The notes under the pieces were generated by a model that saw nothing but the letters and a program-made list of their open reading frames with translations, searched no databases and was not told the origin of the DNA. From Psilocybe azurescens (lineage: Eukaryota; Basidiomycota; Agaricomycetes; Agaricales; Agrocybaceae): a stretch of 64,000 nt of DNA. Every line of letters starts with the position of its first letter. Position 1 is the stretch's first letter. Positions 9,725 to 18,826 of the stretch are shown here, in pieces. The stretch covers positions 1 through 64,000 of the forward strand of contig JAJIRX010000510.1 of assembly GCA_023853785.1 (NCBI GenBank). Direction: 5' to 3'. The translations under genes were made by a program, and so were the position numbers.

Positions 9725-11418
9725 CGTTGACAGATCCCTCTGATCTGATTTAGGTGGAAGACGTCTGATGCAACGCCGTCAAACTGAATGTGATTGGAAA
9801 GCATTTTCTCAATCAGTTTGCCAACGGTGTTCAGGAGCACAATGGGCCTGAATGCCTTTGGAGCAGAGTAGGAGGGCTTGTTCAGTTTCAGAATGATAAC
9901 TGATATGGACTCTTTGAAGTGCTTAGGCTAATGCCCAACCCTAAGGCAGGCATTGGCGAAGCGCCAAGTAAGACGGTGAAGACATGGGTGGGCCCCTGCA
10001 TCAACATCTTAAGATGAGACCACTTGATGTGGTCCAGCCCTGGGGTTGACACGTTGGAGCAGGAGGCCAGTGCCTCCCGCATCTCAAGTGCAGAGAATGG
10101 GACCCATCCCCGGATGGGCATGTCGGGGATAGAATCAAGAATGCCGATGTCGAACGCACGGTCCGACGCCAAGTTATACGTGTTGTGGAGAGCATCCCAC
10201 AACTGAGGAAGGGTGTGGCAAGGCTGCCCCTGATATTGAATAGCCTTGCACAGTGGTAACTTGTGCTGTTGGACCCAAGACATGAGGTCCCAAGTGCACT
10301 TGTTGGTAATGGATATTTCTGTGATCCTAGAATCAAAGAAAATCCATTTGGCGTTTTTGACTGCCTTTCGATATAGCTTCCAGTCCTCCGGAAGACCATG
10401 TTCCCGGTACGCCCAAAGTGCGACTGAGCACTCATCCGTCCACCACGGTTTTGAGCGCCTCGTAATAGTGATCTCTCCGGAGCAGGTTTCCCATGCTGCA
10501 GAAAACAAATCAGCAATAGCTTGCGCCACTGCGTCAATCTGGTCGGGTGTGTTAAGAGGAGCATGTTCGTCCACTTTAATGGCAAACTCTCCCTCAACGA
10601 CTCTGACAAAGCGGATTTGCTCCTCTCTGTCGGCTTTGAGTGCTCTGCGGGGTGTGGCCCCAGAATCGGCAGAGATTGATAAAGTAATAGCGAAGCGGGA
10701 TATGATCCGACTTCGCCCATGGCATTGTGCACCCAGGTGACCTGCGCTGTCAAGGTCTGGTCCGGTTGCACAAATACCAAGTCAATCACTGTTGAGCCGA
10801 AAGCCTTGGATGTGGGGGTAGAAGGTCGGTCCCAGGTTCACAAAGGGAGCCCGTTGCAAGCCTAATTCCACTGCAGTATTGAGGAGTTGAGTGGCAACTC
10901 CTGGATGGCCGCGATGGCCTCCATCCCATTCCTGGGAGTGGATGTTGCAGTCACCTCCCATGTAAATGAAAGGTGGGAGTGAGGCCGCCTCCTCCACAAG
11001 GAGGAGAGCGGCCATGTGGGTGTCGTCTGAATAGACGTTCATCAGGTTATAGCTCTGTCCATTTGCAAACAGGCTGAGGATTAATATGTCACGGTGATGA
11101 ATAAGATCACGACACATTGATGGACGAAACTCTTTCAAGCGGTTAGACACATAGGCCATAACCCTTGGGGCGAGTATCAGGTTCAGGAGTGCGTACCATA
11201 GGCAACCAGGATGGATGCAATGGGGCGCCAATGACATCATTGCCAGACTTACGAGAAGTGGACAGTGCGGTGCGTACAAACCTCCATAGAGGTTCTTGGA
11301 TAAAAACAATATTGTATGCTAATACAAAATGTTTGAGTATAGTTTCTATGCTTAGGCTGGACTTTGCGCAATTGAAACTCAAAATTCTAACCGGAAGGTC
11401 CTGGATGGTTTGACTCAT
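9725..11418 (-). pseudogene. LINE copy B ORF2, internally deleted
   Basis: The start is MSQTIQDLPVRILSFNC at 11418, one base after the ORF1 stop. The endonuclease domain follows with GGDCNIHSQEWDG and FVQPDQTLTAQV, then the connector (MDEHAPLNTPDQID; ITNKCTWDLMSWVQQ) and the reverse transcriptase start (DHIKWSHLKML, FRPIVLLNT..GKLIEKML). The deletion removes the catalytic part of the RT, including the YxDD region, so the product could not copy RNA. Frame changes occur near 11150, 10785, 10580 and 9960. It can only have moved, if at all, with proteins from another copy. Confidence 0.8.
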
Positions 11419-11419
11419 C

Positions 11420-13370
11420 CTAGTGACTGCTGGTTAGGGATTGACAGTGCACCAAGGAGTTTGCTCGTACCTGATGATATTTCTCGACATGCCAAAGCTG
11501 ATCGAACCTGTGACTCCAGAACACGCAAAGCGCACTCATGGGCACCATGATTCTTTCCACAATTTGGGCAGCGAGGGGTGTGAGGGCAGGGCTCCCCACT
11601 GGGCATTGGTGCCTGAGGGGGTCCGCCTTTGGATTGCCTTTGCAGCAGCCTGCAATGGCACGATGCTCCTCCAACTTGTGAGGACCAGAACATCGTGGAC
11701 ATTTGGCGGCAACTGCATGGCAGTGACTGACAGGATGGCCCCACTTCCAACACCGAGTGCAGAGGGGGACGCCAGAGCTCTTCGTACTAGAACATATCCA
11801 GAGGGGGCGACCCCTGAACATGAACTGTTTGTCGATGAGCTGGCGAAGCGTGGGCACCGGAAGCGGTGTCCCAGATGTCAAAGAAAGCAGTGGCGGTGGT
11901 GCTTGCCTTGGAGGTGCGGATTACGCAGGGGTCCCCGCATAGAATGTGCGATGAGGTCCAAATGGGAGAGGCTTTGAGTGCTGAGGCAACCTCTTCCTGC
12001 TCGGTGAGGTGGTCCAGGTCATAATGAGTACCTTGGAACTGAGGAACGTCAACAATTCATAGGAACGACTTGGACGTGGGCATGCCGACCCATGGCATAA
12101 ACTTGTAATGGGCCTTGAAATGAGCAGTGACCGCGCCCACGGAGAATATCCGTGTCATGCTCACTGGGGACTTTGTCGGTGGGTACGGCGTACCCATTGT
12201 ATGTGATTTCAATACCAAGGACCTTAACGTGAAGGCCCTGGCGGGAAAGGATGTCCGAAGACAGGTCCTTGAAGAGAGTGGTGAGATTAGCATCCTTGGC
12301 ATGATCTCCCACATTGATGATCAACTGGCACCTCGATGGGCTGTGTGAGGTATAGTCCGGGATCCTCCTACCCTTGCAGGAGGGGGGTCAGGACAGAGGG
12401 GCAGCTGGCGGAGCTGGCTGCTGAGTTGATGCCTTCTTGCGAGTGGCCTCAGTGTAAGAATGTGGGGCAGGACGCATGAGGTGGGTAGAAGAGGGAGGCA
12501 CTGGAGGGGGCCTCTGATTGGGCACAACCGGTTTCTTGGCTGGAGGGCAGGGTTGAGGGGGGAGAAGGGGGAGGAGGAGGGGCTTATCAGCCCGCCCTTT
12601 CCCTTCATCCTGCTGTGCTCGGATAGGAGGCCTGGCCTGCGTGCTCCTACGAGAGGAGCGAACAGGTTCGGCCAGGGTCATAACGATGTCATCATCACCA
12701 ACCCCACCGTGGTCAGACCAAGCAGGGGGGGAGGAGATGCAGAGAGGGTCTGGGGAAGTAGGACTGATGGCCAATGGCCTTCGAATAGTGTCGTCTTCCG
12801 CAGCAAATATCTCCGCAACTGCACAGATTGGGAGGATGTTATCAGGAGTGGGAGTGGTACCCAAGTCCCCATTGAAGGTCTCGTGGGTGAAGTCCACCAA
12901 TGCTTGAGCCAGGGATGCCCCCATTGGGGACAAATGAAGGTCGATGTTAGATGAATTGACATACCCAATGATTGTCCTGAGTGCTCCCAATATCCTATGG
13001 CTATCTTCTACCACATCAGCGTTGCCGTAACTGAGTGATAGGTATGCAGGGGAGTCCTCCATATCTTTGTCCTCAGTCCTTGCTGGCAAGGGAGCGTCGG
13101 AGGGCTGGGCGGTGTTGTCCCTGGCAGTAACCGTGGGAGTACAATGACAAGACGACTGCCTCAAAGACGTGGCAGAGCGACTGGGTTGTGCAGTGCATGC
13201 CCCACATAAAGCGGGGACTGGGCCCTGACTATAGGTATCTTGAACAGCAGGAGTGCCTGCTGTAGGGACTGGGAATGCAGTCAATGAAGGTTGAGCTGCG
13301 GAGGATCTGGCTGAGGAGGACACCGTCCAAAGGGGGACGGTGGCCTTGTGGGTTGCTGTTTAGGCGGCAT
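11420..13370 (-). pseudogene. LINE copy B ORF1, most complete copy of this gene
   Basis: ORF1 starts at the ATG at 13370 (MPPKQQPTRPPSPF) and runs about 650 codons to TAG at 11420-11422. The N-terminal third is Pro/Ala/Ser-rich with a short acidic segment (EDKDMEDSP) and a conserved block TIIGYVNSSNIDLHLSP. The middle holds LIINVGDHAKDANLTTLF and PWVGMPTSKSFL. The C-terminus has three knuckles: CTRCWKWGHPVSHC, CPRCSGPH and CPNCGKNHGAHEC. The role is RNA binding and particle formation for the LINE. Frameshifts lie near 13325, 12390, 12050 and 11560. The gene shares its transcript with ORF2 and could be joined to it by reinitiation at TAGGATG. Confidence 0.78.
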
Positions 13371-13513
13371 AGCTTGGTTGAACCAAGCTAGTACTACCAG
13401 TGGTGGTAATGCTGGGGGTGGTTACCCAAGTAAAGCTTTGTGTAGAATGTTTGCGACGATGAGCAGAAATTTCTCACGGTGGATACGTGGCAGTACCGGA
13501 ACAAGAAAGGATG

Positions 13514-14688
13514 GATGCCTTTGTGTTTGGTAAGGTATAAACAAGCCAATAGATTGTTGCACAGAAGGGGAACATGCAAAACTTCGTGTAAGCTCTACAA
13601 AAAGCGCTTCCTGACCCTCTAGCACCGGACTGATCATCGCACTCCCAAAACCAGCTGAATAGACAATGGTGTTGTCTGCTAACTTGACTGGGACGATGTA
13701 GGGCATATAATTCGCGTATCCATGCGGCGGTGAGGTGTCATATGACTAGTGGCACCTGTGTCTGCAAGCCAATTGAAGTTAGCATCGCTGTGGGAGGTGT
13801 TTGAAGCGGATGTAGACAGTGCACTTGCATTTCCAGCAAATTCTGGCTTGGGATCCTTCTCAGATGACTCCTGCGCTTTCCTGGCCTTCTGACCTCTGTT
13901 CTTGTACCTAGTGCGGATGCTTTCCTTTGCTTTCTCTTGAGAGTCAAGATAGTGACTGCATTCAGCTTGCATGTGGTTTTTCATGCCGCAAAATGTGCAG
14001 AGAAGCGTGAGGGGGGCGTAGGAGTGCGAGATGATGATGCTGCAAGTGCAGAGGCAATGTTAGGAGCAGCAGAAGCGCAATGGCAACGTTGGGACTCCTC
14101 TGTGACAAAGGCCTGTTGAATGGTAGCCTTTTCAAGCTTGTCCATGAGCAGTAGAGACAAAGAAAAGCCACTGAACTTGTCAGGAAGTGCCCTAATGAGT
14201 GTCATGCTTGCCAGCTCATCATCTAGATTGGTGAGAGTGAAGTCCTTAGGCCGAAGATCTTGAATCCTGTGAATGGCAGTGTCCACTCTGTTCATGAGGG
14301 ACTGCAAAGATTCTTCTTCTTGCTTCCTGATTGAGAATAGGTCGTCATAGGCATTGAAGCGTGCACCAGGACGCTTCTGGAGGTGTACCGAAGCAAGAGC
14401 AGCCCACATAGCGACAGGATCATCTGAAATAGAGGCAAAATGGATCTTCTGATTCTCCTCAACAGCTAGATAGATGTAGCCAGCTGCCTTGTCCGATTTG
14501 GTGTTCCAAGCGTCGAGTGCAGCCTCCTCAGTGTCCTTGGGTGGTGAGGACTGTCTAGGGGCCTTGGATTGACCGGAAACCATGCACCAAATGTCCTGGG
14601 CACAAAGCCAAGCTTGCATTTCACCACACCAAGATGGGTAGTTGGAAGCATTCAGTTTTGCAAAATTGGGCAGGGATGAAGAAGACAT
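13514..14688 (-). pseudogene. Copia-1 gag and protease region
   Basis: Gag begins at the ATG at 14688 (MSSSSLPNFAKLNASNYPSW) and has the Copia gag signature (MQAWLCAQDIW; AWNTKSDKAAGYIYLAV; LASVHLQKRPGARFNAYDDL). A CCHC knuckle CTFCGMKNHMQAEC lies near 13990-14000 after a frame change near 13980. The aspartic protease motif LADTGATSHM is near 13750. Gag forms the particle and the protease cuts the polyprotein. A further shift is near 13700, and LINE copy B cuts the gene at 13513. The other half, GAG-pre-integrase onward, resumes at 9279. Confidence 0.85.
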
Positions 14689-14881
14689 GATTGTGCGAGA
14701 TGGGAGTGATGTGACGTGGTGGTAGTGAGCAGAGACGTGCGGGAACGTGTGCGAACGTTGTAACGTGATGAGGTGGCAGTACAAGCACGGGCGCCGGCCG
14801 GTGCAAACAAAAACACGAAGAGTGTGGAAATGAAAAGTTGAGACTTTTCGATGAAATTGAGTTTAAAGTGCAATGTGCGCG

Positions 14882-14893
14882 GGGCCCATAACC
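14882..14893 (-). promoter_or_regulatory. Copia-1 primer binding site
   Basis: GGTTATGGGCCC (minus strand) lies immediately inside the 5' LTR. This is the type of site known from Drosophila copia, complementary to the anticodon arm of initiator methionine tRNA (half-tRNA priming). The same 12-mer is at 27640-27651 in Copia-2. Confidence 0.7.
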
Positions 14894-15145
14894 TGTTAAA
14901 GGTGGCGAGTTCAGAAACATGCGAGACAGCTGTGGTCTGAGTTTTGTGGTCACACTGTATCAGACAGAGTGGCTATGAGGGCCTAAAGTCCGAAGTGAGT
15001 AACTCAGTGTATTGAGACTGAACTAAGCTATCTACTTGCCTGAAGTCCAAAGTGAGTAACTAAGGAGTTCAAGCGGTGTACTACAGCTACATAGGTGTCT
15101 GTCATGTGATCCCATCAGTCTGAGTCTGAAATATCAATTCTAACA
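14894..15145 (-). repeat. Copia-1 5' LTR (minus orientation)
   Basis: A 252-bp LTR reads TGTTAGAATTG ... CCTTTAACA on the minus strand. It precedes the primer site and gag of the minus-strand Copia-1. Its outer flank is plus-strand Copia-1 reverse transcriptase/RNase H sequence, so one Copia inserted into another of the same family. Confidence 0.9.
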
Positions 15146-15618
15146 TCTACACCATTACCAGTTCATTCTAGACATTCTAGAACGCTACAACATGACGGAT
15201 TGCAGTCCTGTGTTGACTCCTATGATTCCTGGCACCATTCTCACCAAGGAAATGGATGCTTTGTCACCAGAAGATTTGCAATTCATGCAAAATGTTCCCT
15301 ATCTCAGCTGTATTGGTTCGCTTCAATATCTCGCCTCCATAACTCGCAGTGACATTGCATATGTTGTTGCCTATCTTGCACGCTTTAACAGCAATTCTGG
15401 TCCAAAACACTGGGCAGCTATCAAACATCTTTTGTGCTATTTGAAGGGTATGCTTGAGCACAAGCTGCACTACTCTGGCGAGCTGGGTCTAGACATGTTC
15501 AGCACCTACTGCGATGCGTCTCATGGCGACTGCAAAGACACCGGACACTCTACAGGTGGTTATGTGATAATTATGGCTGATGGTGCAGTTGGCTGGAGCA
15601 GCAAACTGCAAGGAATTG
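15146..15618 (+). pseudogene. Copia-1 RNase H, first half, interrupted by the 9-kb element
   Basis: The plus-strand reading ILDILERYNMTDCSPV .. YLSCIGSLQYLASITRSDIAY .. LARFNSNSGPKHW .. TYCDASHGDCKDTGHS .. GWSSKLQGI is the Copia RT tail and RNase H. The sequence stops at AGGAATTG (15611-15618), and the missing continuation (VLSTTEAEF) starts at 24593 after the same eight bases. The left side is cut by the Copia-1 LTR at 15145. Apart from the insertions this piece is open, so it is one of the better preserved fragments. Confidence 0.88.
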
Positions 15619-15689
15619 GAGGTCTTTACCCTCACCTAGGTATTCCATGTGGAGTTTGGTGACACTTTTTTTTACAGATATCCCAGCCA

Positions 15690-15835
15690 TTTAAAGGTGG
15701 AGCCTCCACATGGAGTCCAGCCGGAATCCACTCATCCTCCATGTGGACTGATGTGGAGGATGTGGAACTCCATGTGGACTCCATGTGGAACTTCATCTGA
15801 GTCTCACATCCTCCATATGGATCCCATATGGATTT
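15690..15835. repeat. Left subterminal palindrome array, copy 2
   Basis: Repeated units of the type ACTCCATGTGG with an 11-bp period, plus their reverse forms CCACATGGAGT. The central bases differ from the arrays in the other copies while the flanking GGA/TCC scaffold is kept. Confidence 0.75.
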
Positions 15836-15943
15836 GACTCAAGAAGCATGTATATCAGCATTAATACACTATTTCAGGGTCAATTTCTAATGGACTGCAG
15901 GTGGAGGATGATCCCAGATTTTATTTATATTTTATTATAATGT

Positions 15944-16030
15944 AAAAAAAAAAAAGCACCAACAGGAATTGAACTCGGGCGTCCGAGAAGGCTGCACACG
16001 GACGTTAAACCAACTAAGCTATAGAGCCTT
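15944..16030 (-). tRNA. tRNA-like Pol III module (pseudogene or SINE head)
   Basis: On the minus strand, from 16028 to 15955, a box A-like TAGCTTAGTTGG and a box B-like AGTTCAATTCC are correctly ordered. The 5' GGCTCTA and the 3' TGGTGCT can pair at six of seven positions, including two G-U pairs. A run of 12 T follows at 15955-15944, as in a Pol III terminator. The D-stem and T-stem are imperfect and no clean seven-base anticodon loop can be placed (CGTCCG and CGGACG enclose 13 bases). I therefore read it as a decayed or SINE-type tRNA relative rather than a working tRNA. Confidence 0.4.
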
Positions 16031-16275
16031 TGTAATTTATCAAATTTTGATGGGCTACATACCAATATGGCTATTTACTCGGCATTTCTTGGCAAGTGAC
16101 AAATAATGTCACATATATGACTTATTGATGCCACGTCGGTCTGTTTATTATTCCACCACCCCACCTCTTCCTCTGACCACCACCCCCTGCTGCTACTTTC
16201 GTGCGTGCCCCCACCTCGCTGTCGTTGGTCAGAGCCAGGCCTATGCCAACCCAACCCGACCACGCATTGCATCGC

Positions 16276-16859
16276 AATGAACCGGGACCGACGAAGAACA
16301 AACGGACACATGCAAACAAAGGGAGGTGAGTATGGAACGAGATGGAATGAGGCAGGTGGAGAACGAGGAACGAGGCGAGGCAAATGCGGAACAAGGGGGA
16401 ATGAGGCGATGCGATGCGAACAAGGAACGAGGTTGTGACCCCAGGTAAGTCGCGAATTCGCATGCCGCTGCCATTAACTGCTCCCCCCCCCCCCCCCCTC
16501 TTTTTCGTGTAGGCCGACAACAACAACAACGATGGGTACATACTACAACGATGGGTACAACGGCACGCAGGACGGCGTACGGACGACGACACCAACACGT
16601 CGCAGACCATGTCAACGATGCGTACAACAGCCAGCGACAACGACGACAACGGCCACGACGACCACGACCACGGCGTGTACGATGGCTATGACAACAACGA
16701 CAACAACGCATACGACAGCCATGACAACAACAACGTGTATGATGGCCACAATGACAACAGCCACGTGTACGACAACAACAACAACAACATGTACGACAGC
16801 CACAACGACAACGACAACGTGTATGACAGACGCAGCGGACACGACAGCACAACGTACAG
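16276..16859 (+). pseudogene. Asp/Asn-rich tandem-repeat ORF of KDZ-like copy 2 (5' part)
   Basis: Not a recognised family. A strong intron lies at 16445-16512: donor GTAAGT, a possible branch site TTAAC, a C16 tract and acceptor GTAG. The downstream exon opens ADNNNNDGY and continues as imperfect repeats of the type VYDGHNDN / AYDSHDNN / MYDSHNDN to 16859, where Gypsy-1 interrupts it. The same repeat resumes at 23854 (TYNGHHNVYEGHH .. VYDGHHNNDNVY) and runs on as one frame to about 23990. The upstream exon has an ATG at 16276 but reaches a stop just before the donor, so the true start or splicing is unclear. A homologous but diverged repeat region is at 39291-40275 in copy 3. The strong bias (GACAAC) could also be a minisatellite without protein function. 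Confidence 0.4.
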
Positions 16860-17021
16860 TGTGGCAGTGCTGGCGGACTGCCGAGCGGAGTCCGAAGCAC
16901 CTGAGCAGCAGTTTACACGACGTAGCACGCACGTTTTCTAGTTCTCATCATCCAATTCCATAGCTTTTCTGAGAGCTGCAGATTTCATCTCAGAGCCCTT
17001 GAGAGCGTCCGGGACTCCCCC
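16860..17021 (+). repeat. Gypsy-1 5' LTR
   Basis: Starts TGTGGCAGTGCTGGC and ends GGGACTCCCC. The 3' copy begins TATGGCAG, so its first dinucleotide is changed. Confidence 0.85.
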
Positions 17022-17341
17022 ATCTTGGTGATTAGAGCGGTTTCGCAACTACACGTGTCTTTGAGTAAAGCAACAAAACAGCAAGCTGGCGAAGAAAAAG
17101 AGGACAGCGGCTGACGATATATGACAAGAAGACATTCTAAACAGCATCATCCAGAGACAAACACACGACACACTTAACAGAGACATTCGAGCAGCAAAGC
17201 GTCTAGCCTACATCACAGCGCCAGATCTCTTTATCATCCCTACATATCCCCGCTGATACACCCTCTACTCTATCTACAGTCTCCTCTTTAACTCCCTCAC
17301 CCCCATCAAGTCAAAGTTCAGAAAGCGACAGTGACAACGAC

Positions 17342-18787
17342 ATGTCAACCAAACCGGAAGAGAAGCTATTTCGGGCGATTACTCAGCTGGCGAAAAAACC
17401 GCACATCTGGTTCCGCCCCGGCTGGAGGGCAAGTTCGACGATAAGACACCTGTCGCAACAAAGATGTACCGCTTTGAGAAGGCCTTAGAACCTGGTCGTT
17501 GGGCAGAACTCTGGTTCAAGAACCTGCCAGCAACATCGCTGAGCGGACTGGGATGCACTTTACACAGTGTTTACAGTGAAATGGCCACTTCAAAAGGTGG
17601 TTGAACCTACCTGCGAAGAGCTTTTGGAGAAGCTGCACGCAACAATGCTAAATGAGGTAGACATAGGAGGCATGGTAGACAGGGATGGGGACAAAGTATA
17701 CACCCATGTAGCATGGGCCAATGAGGTGCGAGCTCTGACAGATGCGCTGGACGACGCCAATGGCTACTTAATCCCACAAGTCTGCCGTAATCTCCCTCTC
17801 ACAATACGCATGATCATCCCATCAGGCCAAGCCACATGGCACAAATTCCTCGAGGACGTAGCAGCAATCTCCATGGATCAACTCACTGACCACCAAGAAT
17901 ACAAGGCACGAATGACCCAACAGATCATGTCAAACAGTGGACACCAGCACCCTTCGAACTCGATCACAACTCTAGCAGCCCATTTCGCAAGTTCACAACT
18001 GCATTCACCCTCACGCCCTGCCCCAGCATATTCCCCTGCCCCTATTCAACGTGGATTTGGAGGGACAACAACCCAACAACAACCAACTACACCAGTAACA
18101 ATTCGTCAAGCACCACCACACCTTCCAGCCCCCTTTGTACCCTCGGAACACCATCAACACCCCAAACCCCAATCAACCGCTTCAACATACGCCCCCATTG
18201 AGTCACCAAATCCGTTTTGCGAGCGGCTCCACCCTACATGGCACCCCAATTTTCGGGCGGCAAAACCAATCACCTCCCCGCACCGCAGACACCCTCGCCA
18301 GCCAGTATACGCCCCTAACAATATAGAACTCGCAAACAGGGCAGTAGCAGCGTCGTCAACGTTTCCAAGTACACCAGAAGGAGTAGCAGCTTATAATACA
18401 GCAATGCAAGCATGGGAGGGTGTGTACCCACCAGGACGCTAAGTGGATTTTACAACAGCCCCTTACCCCCTGACCCCCGGAATGGCAAATATCGGCTCTC
18501 GCGAGTGCTTTGCATGTGGTCAACGTGGACACATCACCAGGGAATGCGCTACAGACACGGGTCAAAATCAACAACAGAGAACAAAGGTGGCGCACATTTA
18601 TCGGACGCCAACTCTTTGGTTTCCGCCCAGTGAGCAGACCTGACACTATAGGAATCTCACAGATATCAACTGCAGTAGAGTTTAACGACATGCCCCTCCC
18701 ATACGACCCAGCTATCTACAACGCTGGCCAACTAGACTTTGAAGATGATTATGAACAGCAGGGAAACGGCCAGGAGAATCACGAGTA
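17342..18787 (+). pseudogene. Gypsy-1 gag with CCHC knuckle
   Basis: Gag starts near the ATG at 17342 (MSTKPEEKLFRAI), shifts frame near 17400 and 17560, then is open from 17567 to 18442 (CEELLEKLHATMLNEVD; QATWHKFLEDVAAI; a Pro/Thr/Gln-rich stretch). TAA at 18440-18442 interrupts it just before the nucleic-acid-binding knuckle CFACGQRGHITREC near 18513-18554, which is in the same frame. The protein would form the retrotransposon particle. In-frame TAA before the knuckle could be a mutation or a readthrough point; nothing in the sequence decides this. Protease sequence follows. Confidence 0.75.
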
Positions 18788-18826
18788 GAGGCTCTCGATT
18801 CTCCAAATGATAAAACCTCAGGGAAC

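Larger units (their letters stand above)
9280..13513 (-). mobile_element. LINE copy B, full 5' and 3' ends, internal deletion
   Basis: Minus-strand copy with the conserved 5' end at 13513 and a 20-base poly(A) tail (T-run 9280-9299). It holds a 5' UTR, ORF1 (from 13370), ORF2 (from 11418) and the 3' UTR. Compared with copy A, about 1.4 kb of ORF2 is missing, joined near 9729 just after the GGGATCTG-CAACG region and before ACTCAGGACCTAGGCC. It sits inside Copia-1 between the protease region and GAG-pre-integrase; no obvious target duplication was found and some Copia sequence seems lost at the site. Confidence 0.85.

Noticed and set aside
16532..16963. Thr-rich frame (TTTTTTTAC-type) on the plus strand
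   Set aside because: Shifted reading of the same ACAACG repeat; it has no splice-consistent start and runs into the Gypsy-1 LTR.
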